A stretch of DNA of 64,000 nucleotides from a virus. Made by a program: the position numbers and the translations under genes. The notes under the pieces were generated by a model. The model did not search any database. It had not been told where the DNA came from and saw only the letters and a list, made by a program, of their open reading frames with translations. Positions 23,629-32,586 of this stretch are shown in pieces. The stretch covers positions 1 through 64,000 of IMG/VR virus record IMGVR_UViG_3300035670_000162; one strand, given 5' to 3'. The first letter of the stretch is position 1. Each line of letters begins with the position of its first letter.

Positions 23629-23832
23629 ATGGATATGAAGTATACTACTATTACATATGTAGGTCGGTCTGGCAAGGGGTTCTTTGCTAGAGTAGGTAAA
23701 AATGTTTACGAATTTGAATGGCAGAAAGGTGTGGCTATTGGAAATCGTGAAGGTGAAATACCGCCAGACCATGTAAAAAAAATCGCTAAATGGCGCGATA
23801 AGCGGGGCAAAAGAATTTTTGTCCTTGAATAG
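23629..23832 (+). CDS. small basic protein before the tail tube
   Basis: 67 residues (61 if ATG 23635 is used). KYTTITYVGRSGKGFFARVG, KNVYEFEWQKGVAIGN, HVKKIAKWRDKRGKRIF. Unknown function. TATTAT at 23621-23626 ends two bases before ATG 23629 and eight before ATG 23635; the second would match the leaderless spacing seen elsewhere. Confidence 0.6.
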   Translation: MDMKYTTITYVGRSGKGFFARVGKNVYEFEWQKGVAIGNREGEIPPDHVKKIAKWRDKRGKRIFVLE

Positions 23833-23843
23833 GAGGATTTAAA

Positions 23844-24437
23844 ATGCCAGGTGCAAGTTCAGTTAATACTGCAAATATTGTTGTTGGTGAAGCGGAAGTC
23901 AAGATTGGCTCTTCTAACACCAGCATGACAAACAGTGATTTCGATAGCCTTACCTCAGTAGGTGGTACTCAGGAAGGTGTGGAAATCTCTTGGGAGCCAG
24001 ATATGGTCGATATTGAAGTCGATCAGTATGGCGATGCTGCTAAAGTAATTCAGTCAAAAGTTAAGGTCATGTTGAAGACCACTATGGCAGAGGCTACTCT
24101 CAACAACCTCGCCGTTGCTTGGTCGTATGATAATGCTGATGACGGCGCAGATGTTCTGGTAAACAACGATGGCGCAAACACCAAAACTTTCATGTTTGGT
24201 GTTCAAAATGTTTATCCATACGAGAAAGCGATCCAGATTGTTGGAAATGCCCCAGGTTCAAACGCTTCAACTACCAGAACTCGTAAGTTCAACACGAAGA
24301 GAGCGATCTCTTTTGAGTCTTCAACGATCTCAATGAAGCGCGCAGAGGCCACCACCTTCGCTGTTTCTTTCAGAATTCTTCCAGTATCCGCCGATACTGG
24401 TTATGAATACGGTAAAATTATTGATCAGACTGCGTGA
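23844..24437 (+). CDS. major tail tube protein
   Basis: 197 residues, directly before the tail chaperones and tape measure. VVGEAEVKIGSSNTSMTNSD, EGVEISWEPDMVDIEVDQYG, VKVMLKTTMAEATLNNLAVAW, and FNTKRAISFESSTISMKRAE fit the tube-protein pattern of siphoviruses. The leader AGGAGGATTTAAAATG is almost identical to that of the capsid gene. Codons are of the capsid-like, high-expression type, and a strong hairpin follows. Confidence 0.85.
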   Translation: MPGASSVNTANIVVGEAEVKIGSSNTSMTNSDFDSLTSVGGTQEGVEISWEPDMVDIEVDQYGDAAKVIQSKVKVMLKTTMAEATLNNLAVAWSYDNADDGADVLVNNDGANTKTFMFGVQNVYPYEKAIQIVGNAPGSNASTTRTRKFNTKRAISFESSTISMKRAEATTFAVSFRILPVSADTGYEYGKIIDQTA

Positions 24438-24451
24438 TAAAAGTTAATAAA

Positions 24452-24509
24452 AAAAGAGCAATACCCTTCAACTATGGTATAATCTACAGTTGGAGGGTAT
24501 TCCTCTTTT
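24452..24509 (+). terminator. strong hairpin terminator with a -10 box in its loop
   Basis: The stem is 14 bp (24460-24473 with 24488-24501, one G-T pair) and extends by AAAAGAG/CTCTTTT past one C-C mismatch. The 14-base loop contains TATAAT (24478-24483). It should stop most tube-gene transcripts, while the loop could itself promote transcription of the chaperone genes. Confidence 0.8.
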
Positions 24510-24525
24510 ATCTATAGGGAGAAAA

Positions 24526-24825
24526 ATGTCACAAAATAAAGATTTACATAGTGGTACTGAAATCGTGTTTGCCGATGGGAAGAAACGTACCATCAAGCCT
24601 CTTACAATCCGTCAACTTCGTAAGTTTATGAAAGTAGCATCTCAGTTAAATACTGAGTCTGAAATGAGCGACGAAGATATTGACAAAATGATTGAAGCTG
24701 CCGGGATTGCTTTGGCAAAGGTTGACCCAGATCTTGCTGAAGACCCAGATGCTTTAGAAGATATTTTGGATCTTCGGTGTTTTGGTGAATTGATGAACGC
24801 AGCTATGGGCGGCGACCCTTCCTGA
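24526..24825 (+). CDS. tail assembly chaperone, short form (gpG-like)
   Basis: 99 residues from ATG 24526, which follows AGGGAGA. LHSGTEIVFADGKKRTIKPLTIRQLRKFMKV is the usual N-terminal pattern of chaperones that coat the tape measure during assembly. The C-terminus is acidic. An open -1 frame overlaps its end (24789-24825), so a long form is expected by ribosomal frameshifting, as in lambda G/GT. Confidence 0.8.
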   Translation: MSQNKDLHSGTEIVFADGKKRTIKPLTIRQLRKFMKVASQLNTESEMSDEDIDKMIEAAGIALAKVDPDLAEDPDALEDILDLRCFGELMNAAMGGDPS

Positions 24826-25157
24826 ACCCGGAGGGGGGCGTTGAAGATTCTCAAGGCGGTTTGACTTGGGATGAGATCCCTCTCCTTAAATATGAATCAG
24901 AATTGCTCGTCAAGTGCGGGGCTTGGAAATCAATTTACGATATTGAAGATAGCCTAACACTTGATGAGCTTTTCTTGCTATATAGAGCTTCAAATGCCGA
25001 ATTCGGCATGAATGTTAAAGCCCTTGCGTCCGTTCAGGGAGCAGAAGTTGATTGGGAAGAGGATTGGTATGATCCAGAACCACCTCGGCCTCCTGAACTT
25101 ATAGAGAAAGATGATATGAGATTTATACCTATTGGTTTAGGTTATGAGTCTAATTGA
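24789..25157 (+). CDS. tail assembly chaperone, C-terminal frame (gpT-like)
   Basis: This frame is -1 relative to the short chaperone and is open from 24789 to 25157. It encodes TWDEIPLLKYESELLVKCGAWKSIYD...EEDWYDPEPPRPPELIEK. It has no ATG start and no ribosome site (only TTG 24861), which argues for fusion to the upstream protein. Candidate slip sites in the overlap are GGGCGGC and CCCTTCC, neither canonical. The fused product would be about 210-220 residues. Confidence 0.7.
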   Translation: MDERSYGRRPFLNPEGGVEDSQGGLTWDEIPLLKYESELLVKCGAWKSIYDIEDSLTLDELFLLYRASNAEFGMNVKALASVQGAEVDWEEDWYDPEPPRPPELIEKDDMRFIPIGLGYESN

Positions 25158-25160
25158 TTA

Positions 25161-25189
25161 TTGCTTTATTCTCTTTAGAGTGAGATAAT
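25161..25189 (+). promoter_or_regulatory. sigma70-type promoter before the tape measure gene
   Basis: TTGCTT (25161-25166), 17-base spacer, GATAAT (25184-25189). The predicted start near 25196 leaves a 10-base leader containing GGTGGTGAG before ATG 25206. This is the best -35/-10 pair seen in the window. Confidence 0.6.
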
Positions 25190-25205
25190 TGTATGGTGGT
25201 GAGTG

Positions 25206-28200
25206 ATGGCTAGTAGAGAAGATTTTGTTCTTCAGGTATCTGTTGACGGCAAAGAACAGATTGACCAGCTTTCTGGCTCTTTGAGATCAGTTCTTACTGC
25301 GGGTAAAAATCTTACCAGGCAAACAAAAGAGATGGATGCTAAGCAGCGCGCTCTTAGCAAAGCGATAGGTCTTACATCTAAAGGCAATCAAGAGTATGCT
25401 AGAAGTCTAAAAGAGGCTATAGGTAACCATAAAGTCATTTCTGGTGAGATGAAAAAGCTTGCTGCAGAAGCTGGCAAGCTCAATCATGCGGCCAAAAATC
25501 TTAATGGAGAATTTAGTCCAAGACAGGTTAGGCAGTTAAAGACTTACTCTAAAGGTCTTAAAGAAATGGAGCGTAACCTTAAACAGGTTAGGCCGAGAGC
25601 TTTAGTTAATGATTTAAAGTCCCTTTCCGTTCAAATTAAAAAAGCTGGTAAGGATGCCCAGTTCGTAGGTCGAAGCCTTATCATAGGTTTAACAATGCCA
25701 ATTATTGGGTTTGCTAATAGAGGCATCGCAGCCCTTGTTGCTTATGATAGAGAGTTTGTTCGTCTAAATAAAATTTTAGGCGATTCAGTAAAAACAATGT
25801 CTAACCTAGAAGACCAGTTATTTGCTATGAGCAATAAGTTTGGTGTCTCAAGGGATTTGATAACAGGCGTCACCGCTGACTTTGCCGAACTAGGTGTTAC
25901 TGGCGACGAAGTTTTGATGAGGTTGACAGAACTTACCAATGAGGTAGCCATTCTGGGTACGATGGATATCTCAGATTCTCAAGATCTCATTCAAACAATG
26001 TTTTTAGGAACAATTAGAACTTTAGAGACAATGTCTAATGCTTCCATCCAATCAATGAATGCGATGGAGAAGCAAGAGTTGGCGATAAAGTCTCTGACTA
26101 ATCAAATGTATGTCTTCAACGCTGTTGAAAACAACACGGCTCTCTCATTCAGAGATATGGCCGAGTCTTTGCCAGAAGTCACAGCTGCAGTTGTGCCATT
26201 TGGTATTTCTTTAACTCAAGCTGCGGCTTTCTTAGCCCCAATGAAAGCTGGTGGCATTGATGTGTCAGTTGCAGCCAATGGTTTAAAAGTTTCTCTACAG
26301 AGGTTAATCACCCCAACCGGCCTGCTAACTAAAGAGATGGACAGGCTGACATCAATGTATTCCGAATCCTCAGAGGTTCTTCGTGATGCTTTTGATAGAA
26401 CTACTGGGATCGGGATGTCTTCGATTCAAGGTTTGATTGATGCAACAATGGAGCTTAGAGATGTAGCTGATGATGAAACTGTTTTAAGGTTTTACTCTTT
26501 ACTGTTCCAGAAAAGACAGTCTACTAGAATGTTAACTGCAATGGATAGCTTGGTTGCTTTCCAGAGGGAAATGAACACAGGCCCGTTCGCTCAATATACA
26601 GCTCAGCTTAACAATATTGTTGCGAATATGAACAGCATTCATGATTCAGCAATACCAGCTATTAAAGATATTGAAACATTTACTCTCGTAACAAGTATTG
26701 CAAACTCTATGGCTGGTGAGACTGTTCAAGGCTTTGTTGGTCCGTTAGCTGAAAAAGACATTCAGGCTGCAAGGCAGGCTAGGGAAGAGTTTAGGGAATA
26801 CATTAAAGATATAGAGACAACTTCTGCTGATGGTGTTCAGATTGTAGATACGATTACATCACAAGCAGGCAAAACTTTGTTTGTGGAGCTTCTTGGCGCA
26901 TCGAATGCTGCGGAACTAGCTCAGAAAGAGCTTAATATTGCTTTAAATTCTACATCAAAATCGATGGACCGAATAAAAATAGGTCTGAAAAATATGGCTG
27001 TGGAACTTTTATCTGTTCTGGAAGGACCAATAAAAGCTGCCGGTAATTTTACTGTTAGAGTCGCTGAAGCTTTTAGAGGAATGCCGGAAATTCTTAAAAT
27101 AGCTATTGTTTCGTTTTTTGGCCTCGCCACGGCGATCGGCCCGGCTGTTTTTATTGGAGGCCAGCTAAAGCTGGCTTTTGGGGTTTTGACTGGAGCGTTT
27201 CTTCGTTTTATACCAGCAATGTCTACGGTTACTGCTGAATCGATTATTGCAGCGCCAGCTATGTTGAGACTTAAAAGAAGTGTTCAGCTGACTGGCGATG
27301 GCTTCAGCACTTCTGCTGGTCGTTTCTCAATGTTTGTAGCTAGTTTGGCTAGTGGCGAAGGAAGAATAGCATCAGTGGCTAACAGGCTTGGTTTGATGAC
27401 TGGAATTCTGAAGAAGCAAACCACTGCCGGTCTTGGTGTTGAGGCCGCTATATCTTCACAAACAGCAATGGGTGGCCGCTCAATGAAGCAACTTGTTGAT
27501 GACGCATTTAGCGAATCAATGGCTACAATGACAACTGCTGCATCCACAGCTGCCTCCACTACAACGACTGCAGCAACAACTGCAGGGACTACAGCAACGA
27601 CTGCAGCCTCAACCGCTGCAGGCACAACCACTTCAGGAGCAACTACTGCTGCCAGTATAACAACTAATGCTGCAACGAATGCTTCTGCGACAATGGTTGC
27701 TGGTGCAACACAATCTGCTGCTATTTTATCTGCGGCAACAGGCAAGCCGTTGAGCGGTGCGTCTAAAACAGCCTCTGGTGCTCTAACTGGATTTGCAGCC
27801 ATTGGTGCAGCGCCAACAGCGTCGCAGACAGCCGCGGCTCTTGCTGCATCGACAGGTAAGCCATTAACAGGTTTAGCTAAAACTGGATCAGGAGCTATCT
27901 CAGGGTTCGCTGCGATGGGAGCGGCACCACTTTCAGGCTCTATTCCAAAATCTGCCAGTAAACCTCAGCTTAGCTCCACTGTTAAGGCTGGCCTTTTCAA
28001 TAAGGCTCAAGAAAGAGCTTTAAACAATTTGCGTCAAGGGTTAACTATTGACGCGTATAATGATCTTCAATTAGCACATATTAAAGGTCAAGAAAAAGTT
28101 GTAAAAATAGTTGATAGAGGCGGACAAAAAATAAGACAAGTCCAGAAAGATATAGATGTCCAAGATTTTAAAAATTTTGATACAAGTGTCAAGAGACGCT

Positions 28201-31200
28201 ATAACGGTCTAGTTAATGCAGAAGTTCGCAGGCTAGACCTTATCGCTCAGCAGCAAGCTGCAGCGAAAGCTCAACAGCTTGCTGCTAGCAACGCCGCAGG
28301 TAAAGCCGCAGCGGCTCAGCAAGCTGCGAATGCCAAAACATTAGCAACTCAACAAGCAGCTCAGCAGTCAGCTCAAGCTAAGCAAAATTATAAAGCTCAG
28401 CAGTCTCTTGCTAGAAAGCGACTGTACGGAATTGATGCAGCAAAACAAAGAAGAGACGCCATTAACGCAAGGCAGACTCAAAGGCAAGCAGGAATCGATG
28501 CGGCGAAGCAGAGAAGGGATATGATTGCCAATGACAGAGCGATCAGAAGACAAGCTGGGCTTGATGCCGCCAGGCGTAGAAGGGATTTTTTCCAGTCACC
28601 AGCCCAGCAGGCTAGGCGTGCAAATATTGAAGTGGCGAAAGATAGGCTTGAACGCTCCACCAGAAGACAATATGGTATAGATTTCGCAAAAAATCGACGT
28701 GATCAATTGGCGGCTGAACGAGCTGCTGCAAGAAGGCCTATGGCTAGAGCTAAAAAGTTTATCAAATTAGATTATGTCGATGATGCAGCAAAAGGATCAC
28801 TTAATAGAGTATCAAGAATTTTTAATAAGCTACCTAATGTTATTAAAGGGCCATTTGGAAAAGTTGGTCGTATATTCTCAACTTTGTTTAACTTTGGTCC
28901 TTTAAAATCAGGTTTAAATTTTATAGTTAAAGGGTTTAAAGCCTTCGCTTTCCCAGCTTTAAAAATATTAGATGTTATTTTAAAATTAAATAAATCTTTT
29001 AAAATTTTTAAAATATTGATAGGTGGTTTAGGTCTTGGTTTAATAGCTGGAGCCGTAGCCTTACTTCTTCCATATATAAAAGCAGTTGTTGACTATTTTG
29101 AAGTTTTTAAAGTAAAAACTTCTGGAGCAGTCAAGGCTTTAAAGCAAGCTTTCGATAACGTCAAAGCTGCTGTTATGGCTATAATTTCTCCATTCCAAGA
29201 TTTTATATCATCACTTATGGGTGGTGGAAGCAATGGTTATCAGAAAATGAGCGCCATTGCTGATATTGTGAATAAAGTATCAGATTTTATTCTTAAAGCA
29301 TCTGAAGCTGTTAGAAGTTTTGTGGAAGATTATGTTGAGCCTTTTATAAGAAAAGCTCTCGGCGCACTTCAAGAGTTCATAGGTGGTTTTGTGGATATTA
29401 TTAAAGCAGCCATCAATATGAAAAATGGTGTAGAGGGTTCTGGCGAGGCGATGAAAGAGGGCTTAAACAGGGTATTTAACGGAATAGTCCAATTTGTTTT
29501 GGGTACTGTAGTCCCAGCTATTGTCAGCGCCTTCTTCGCTTTAGCAAAAGGTGTTCTTAAAATTTTTATTGCAATAGTTCAAAGGTCCCCTTCGATTCTT
29601 GGAATGCTCGTAAAGATATTTTTGAAAGTTGTAAATATTGGTCTTGATTTATTTAAAGCTTTTGTCATGGGCGTTTTTCATCTTTGGGCTAATTTGCCAA
29701 AGTATGCTGCAATGGCTTTTAATAAAGTTTTAAATGTAATTGTTGATTTTGCAAATTTAGCTATTGATATAATAGCCACTATTGCAAGAAATGTAATTAA
29801 TCTTGGTGGTCTTCTTAGTAACATACCAGGGTTTGATGGTCTTGTAAATACAGTTTTCAACTTTGTTGAAGAAAAAGTTGGTGGTGCCACTGTTGCAGTC
29901 GAAAACTTTGGTCAATCTGTTGAAGACGCTGGGGCCAGTTTAACAGACAATCTTGTAGGTATGCTTGGAGGTGTTGACCGTGCTCTGTCATCAGTTATCA
30001 ACGGTGTTCAGAGTGGGCTTGATGGAGTCGGTAACGCTGCTGCTAATGCCGGATCATGGCTCAGCGATTTTATTGATGCACCTCTTGCATCTCTTGAAGA
30101 TGGTCTAGATGGAATTCTTGATTCTTTAAAAAATACAATAAATGATTCACTAAAACGTTTTGAGCCTACACCTATTGGCGAAAGAGTTGGGCGCGATATA
30201 ACTGATGGAGCAAGGGATGCTTTGGACGGTGATCAAATATTTGAGCCTGAAATGGAAAGTGCCGCCGAAGATGCTGGAGCTGCTGCTGGTGAGTCTTTTG
30301 CGGAAAAATTCGCAGAAGCTCTAAAAGGTTTACAAGAAAAATTTGTAGGTTTAGTTAAAGACTTTATTGGTGATAAAATAAAATCTGTTACTGATGAACT
30401 TACTAATGCTTTAGAAGCTCAGAGGGAAACAGCTCTTAATGTATTTGATGAGCAATTAAAGGCTCTGGATGCTTTAGAAAAAGCCGAGCAGTCTTTGATG
30501 CGTGAAAGAGAGTTTATTGCAAATAGGAAAAAAATTCTTGACGAGAGAGAGCTTAACCGTCAGAATTATATGCGCAATAGGGCGCTCGCTATTTATGAGG
30601 GTAGGATTGATGATGCAAGAATGCTTGATTTGGAAGAGCAAAAGAGTGCTGCTGATAGCGCATCTTCACTTCAGGATCTGCAGGATAAAAGGAATGAAGA
30701 GTTAAGAAAAGAAAATCTTGACTTCTTAAAAGATCAAATTAAGGAAGCTAAAGAGGCTGCTGATGAGTTTTTCAGAGAGCAAATCGAAGCTTTTAAAACA
30801 GCTTCTCAAGAGATTACAAAGTTTGCTCCAAATACAATAGAGGATTATCAAAAGCAGCTTGATGATCTCGTAGCCCTTGCTACCGGCTTTGCTGAAGACA
30901 ATGCTGCCGAATTTTCTCAAACTTTTGAGAATATGAATCAAAAAATATCTTCTGATATGCCTAATAAAGTGGTAGGTGTCTTTGGTGAAAATTTGGATGA
31001 CATGATCGCTGTAGCTATTGAGAAGTATGGTTTAGGCGATATGAATTCTGGGATTGTCGGAGCGACAACCTCAATGCTTGAAAATATTAGCAACTCTATT
31101 GATACTTCAAACGTTCTGCCATCCTGGGTGTCTCTACTTGGTGATATTGAAAATGAAGTATTAAATGCTGGGACTGGGAAGATAGCAGAAGTTATTGAAA

Positions 31201-32165
31201 TGTATGGACCTCAAAAAGTCCTGGAAGAAGCTATTGATAATGCAAACCAGTCAATCCTTCATGAATGGCGTGGAACTTTAGGTCATATTGCTTCTGAAGT
31301 AGAGGGGCTGGTTGGCTTTATGGACCCAATGCTTACAGAGATTCTTAAAGCTCAAACTGCTTTTGAGATGCTAGCTGATGCTGCAAGGAGTGCCGGTTCG
31401 GCAGCTAGCGGAGCGACTGGTGGCGGAGCGACTGGTGGCGGACCCCCTGGTGGCGGACCTTCACCTTCCAATCCGCCAGTAGCGGCTGTGAACCCTCCAG
31501 CGCCAGCTTCTGCGGCCATTGCTGCGTCTGTTAGGTCTTCTTTGAGCGCATTCTTGTCTGGACGACTTCCGGCCAGCATTGTCCCATCGATTGTTTCTCA
31601 AATGTCAGGTGGTGCCATAAATATTGTTAGGCAGTATATGACAAACTCAGATTTAAATGTGAGAAGAAGTATTTATGCGACGATATCTGCATCTATGGGT
31701 GGTAATTTAAATCTGTTTAAAGACTGGGTTACAAGCAGATACGGGGCTGCTGTCACATATACCGGTGGAGGTGGGGCAAATGCTTCAGGTAGCGGCAGGA
31801 ACTCAATGCTTCTTGCTAATGGAGGATATGTGCCTAAGTTTGCAAATCAAAGTATCCCGGCGACATTACATGGCGGAGAGTTTGTTGTAAGTGCAAATGC
31901 GGTCAAAAATATAGGGATGGCCACCCTCCAATCTCTGAATAATATGAGGTTTTCATCTCCTTCAAATTATTCAGGAAATAATAGCGGAACCACTATAAAT
32001 AAAACTAGCACAACAAATATTTATGTTGAGACTTTTGTTGGGGAAGATAAGTGGTTCCAGTCAATGCTTAAAGAGTACAACATTAAGCACAAACCGATAG
32101 CTGAAAAACAGATGAGCGGTGGGAATAGATTCTATTCAACTTATCGCTCGGAGGCCGGATACTGA
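25206..32165 (+). CDS. tape measure protein
   Basis: 2319 residues, the longest gene here. It sets tail length and takes part in DNA ejection. Residues ~1-150 are helical and Lys/Gln-rich; ~155-185 hold a hydrophobic stretch (FVGRSLIIGLTMPIIGFANR); a phage-tail-measure core with QAAAFLAPMKAGGIDVSVAANG is near 340-370; hydrophobic helices occur near 630-680 and 1270-1300. Residues ~775-920 are Ala/Thr repeats, ~1070-1180 basic RRD repeats. The C-terminus has GGYVPKFANQSIPATLHGGEFVV, common in such proteins. ATG 25206 is preferred to GTG 25203. Confidence 0.93.
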   Translation: MASREDFVLQVSVDGKEQIDQLSGSLRSVLTAGKNLTRQTKEMDAKQRALSKAIGLTSKGNQEYARSLKEAIGNHKVISGEMKKLAAEAGKLNHAAKNLNGEFSPRQVRQLKTYSKGLKEMERNLKQVRPRALVNDLKSLSVQIKKAGKDAQFVGRSLIIGLTMPIIGFANRGIAALVAYDREFVRLNKILGDSVKTMSNLEDQLFAMSNKFGVSRDLITGVTADFAELGVTGDEVLMRLTELTNEVAILGTMDISDSQDLIQTMFLGTIRTLETMSNASIQSMNAMEKQELAIKSLTNQMYVFNAVENNTALSFRDMAESLPEVTAAVVPFGISLTQAAAFLAPMKAGGIDVSVAANGLKVSLQRLITPTGLLTKEMDRLTSMYSESSEVLRDAFDRTTGIGMSSIQGLIDATMELRDVADDETVLRFYSLLFQKRQSTRMLTAMDSLVAFQREMNTGPFAQYTAQLNNIVANMNSIHDSAIPAIKDIETFTLVTSIANSMAGETVQGFVGPLAEKDIQAARQAREEFREYIKDIETTSADGVQIVDTITSQAGKTLFVELLGASNAAELAQKELNIALNSTSKSMDRIKIGLKNMAVELLSVLEGPIKAAGNFTVRVAEAFRGMPEILKIAIVSFFGLATAIGPAVFIGGQLKLAFGVLTGAFLRFIPAMSTVTAESIIAAPAMLRLKRSVQLTGDGFSTSAGRFSMFVASLASGEGRIASVANRLGLMTGILKKQTTAGLGVEAAISSQTAMGGRSMKQLVDDAFSESMATMTTAASTAASTTTTAATTAGTTATTAASTAAGTTTSGATTAASITTNAATNASATMVAGATQSAAILSAATGKPLSGASKTASGALTGFAAIGAAPTASQTAAALAASTGKPLTGLAKTGSGAISGFAAMGAAPLSGSIPKSASKPQLSSTVKAGLFNKAQERALNNLRQGLTIDAYNDLQLAHIKGQEKVVKIVDRGGQKIRQVQKDIDVQDFKNFDTSVKRRYNGLVNAEVRRLDLIAQQQAAAKAQQLAASNAAGKAAAAQQAANAKTLATQQAAQQSAQAKQNYKAQQSLARKRLYGIDAAKQRRDAINARQTQRQAGIDAAKQRRDMIANDRAIRRQAGLDAARRRRDFFQSPAQQARRANIEVAKDRLERSTRRQYGIDFAKNRRDQLAAERAAARRPMARAKKFIKLDYVDDAAKGSLNRVSRIFNKLPNVIKGPFGKVGRIFSTLFNFGPLKSGLNFIVKGFKAFAFPALKILDVILKLNKSFKIFKILIGGLGLGLIAGAVALLLPYIKAVVDYFEVFKVKTSGAVKALKQAFDNVKAAVMAIISPFQDFISSLMGGGSNGYQKMSAIADIVNKVSDFILKASEAVRSFVEDYVEPFIRKALGALQEFIGGFVDIIKAAINMKNGVEGSGEAMKEGLNRVFNGIVQFVLGTVVPAIVSAFFALAKGVLKIFIAIVQRSPSILGMLVKIFLKVVNIGLDLFKAFVMGVFHLWANLPKYAAMAFNKVLNVIVDFANLAIDIIATIARNVINLGGLLSNIPGFDGLVNTVFNFVEEKVGGATVAVENFGQSVEDAGASLTDNLVGMLGGVDRALSSVINGVQSGLDGVGNAAANAGSWLSDFIDAPLASLEDGLDGILDSLKNTINDSLKRFEPTPIGERVGRDITDGARDALDGDQIFEPEMESAAEDAGAAAGESFAEKFAEALKGLQEKFVGLVKDFIGDKIKSVTDELTNALEAQRETALNVFDEQLKALDALEKAEQSLMREREFIANRKKILDERELNRQNYMRNRALAIYEGRIDDARMLDLEEQKSAADSASSLQDLQDKRNEELRKENLDFLKDQIKEAKEAADEFFREQIEAFKTASQEITKFAPNTIEDYQKQLDDLVALATGFAEDNAAEFSQTFENMNQKISSDMPNKVVGVFGENLDDMIAVAIEKYGLGDMNSGIVGATTSMLENISNSIDTSNVLPSWVSLLGDIENEVLNAGTGKIAEVIEMYGPQKVLEEAIDNANQSILHEWRGTLGHIASEVEGLVGFMDPMLTEILKAQTAFEMLADAARSAGSAASGATGGGATGGGPPGGGPSPSNPPVAAVNPPAPASAAIAASVRSSLSAFLSGRLPASIVPSIVSQMSGGAINIVRQYMTNSDLNVRRSIYATISASMGGNLNLFKDWVTSRYGAAVTYTGGGGANASGSGRNSMLLANGGYVPKFANQSIPATLHGGEFVVSANAVKNIGMATLQSLNNMRFSSPSNYSGNNSGTTINKTSTTNIYVETFVGEDKWFQSMLKEYNIKHKPIAEKQMSGGNRFYSTYRSEAGY
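27530..27945 (+). repeat. Ala/Thr-rich tract and tandem duplication inside the tape measure gene
   Basis: 27530-27715 encodes a low-complexity stretch of Thr, Ala, Ser and Gly. It is followed by two similar ~40-residue units, one around GKPLSGASKTASGALTGFAA and the next around GKPLTGLAKTGSGAISGFAA. The units likely arose by tandem duplication and would change tail length. Confidence 0.75.
28413..28740 (+). repeat. basic RRD repeat array inside the tape measure gene
   Basis: Five or so imperfect repeats of the form G-[IL]-D-[AF]-A-[KR]-x-RRD, for example GIDAAKQRRDAI, GIDAAKQRRDMI, GLDAARRRRDFF and GIDFAKNRRDQL. Strongly basic and helical; preceded by an Ala/Gln-rich coil. Confidence 0.75.
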
Positions 32166-32166
32166 T

Positions 32167-32586
32167 ATGGCTGTTATTCAAAATCAACAAACGTCTTTGA
32201 TAAAATACATGTCTTTAAATAACACGCAAATTACAGTTGGCGGATCCGTTATTTCTGCGACAGAAAATTTAAACGTTTCTGATATAGAGACTGCTGCCGG
32301 TAGAAAAAAGAGGTTTTATAAAAAAAATAAAAAAAGTATAAATGTATCATATAGCTATATCGCCTCGTCTAGCGACAAAACAGTAGATGGCCGTGAAGGT
32401 CGTGATTTTATACATAATTTAGCAGTTTCTGCTCCGTATGTTTTTGTCTCATATAGGGATGACCCGAATGGGGTAGATGAGCAGTTTTATGGATTTATAG
32501 ATTCTTATAGTGACTCGGTTATTAGAAGAGATATACAAAATCAATGCATTTATTATGAAATGACTTTTGATATAATGGAGGCGTAA
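32167..32586 (+). CDS. minor tail protein, short paralogue
   Basis: 139 residues. ATG 32167 comes right after the tape measure stop, and GGAGG lies about 12 bases upstream. RKKRFYKKNKKSINVSYSYI, GRDFIHNLAVSAPYVFVSYRDD and FIDSYSDSVIRRDIQN..YYEMTFDIMEA. The second half matches the end of the next gene in order and spacing (RRYYRRTNGRKTFSISWTYL ... SYTETLLRRDENQ..FWDCSLELEEV), so the two are paralogues. Position suggests a distal tail component. Confidence 0.7.
   Translation: MAVIQNQQTSLIKYMSLNNTQITVGGSVISATENLNVSDIETAAGRKKRFYKKNKKSINVSYSYIASSSDKTVDGREGRDFIHNLAVSAPYVFVSYRDDPNGVDEQFYGFIDSYSDSVIRRDIQNQCIYYEMTFDIMEA

Noticed and set aside
27284-27802. 172-codon minus-strand frame in the tape measure gene
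   Set aside because: It is the reverse of the Ala/Thr repeat region and gives a low-complexity Ala/Val product; no ribosome site.
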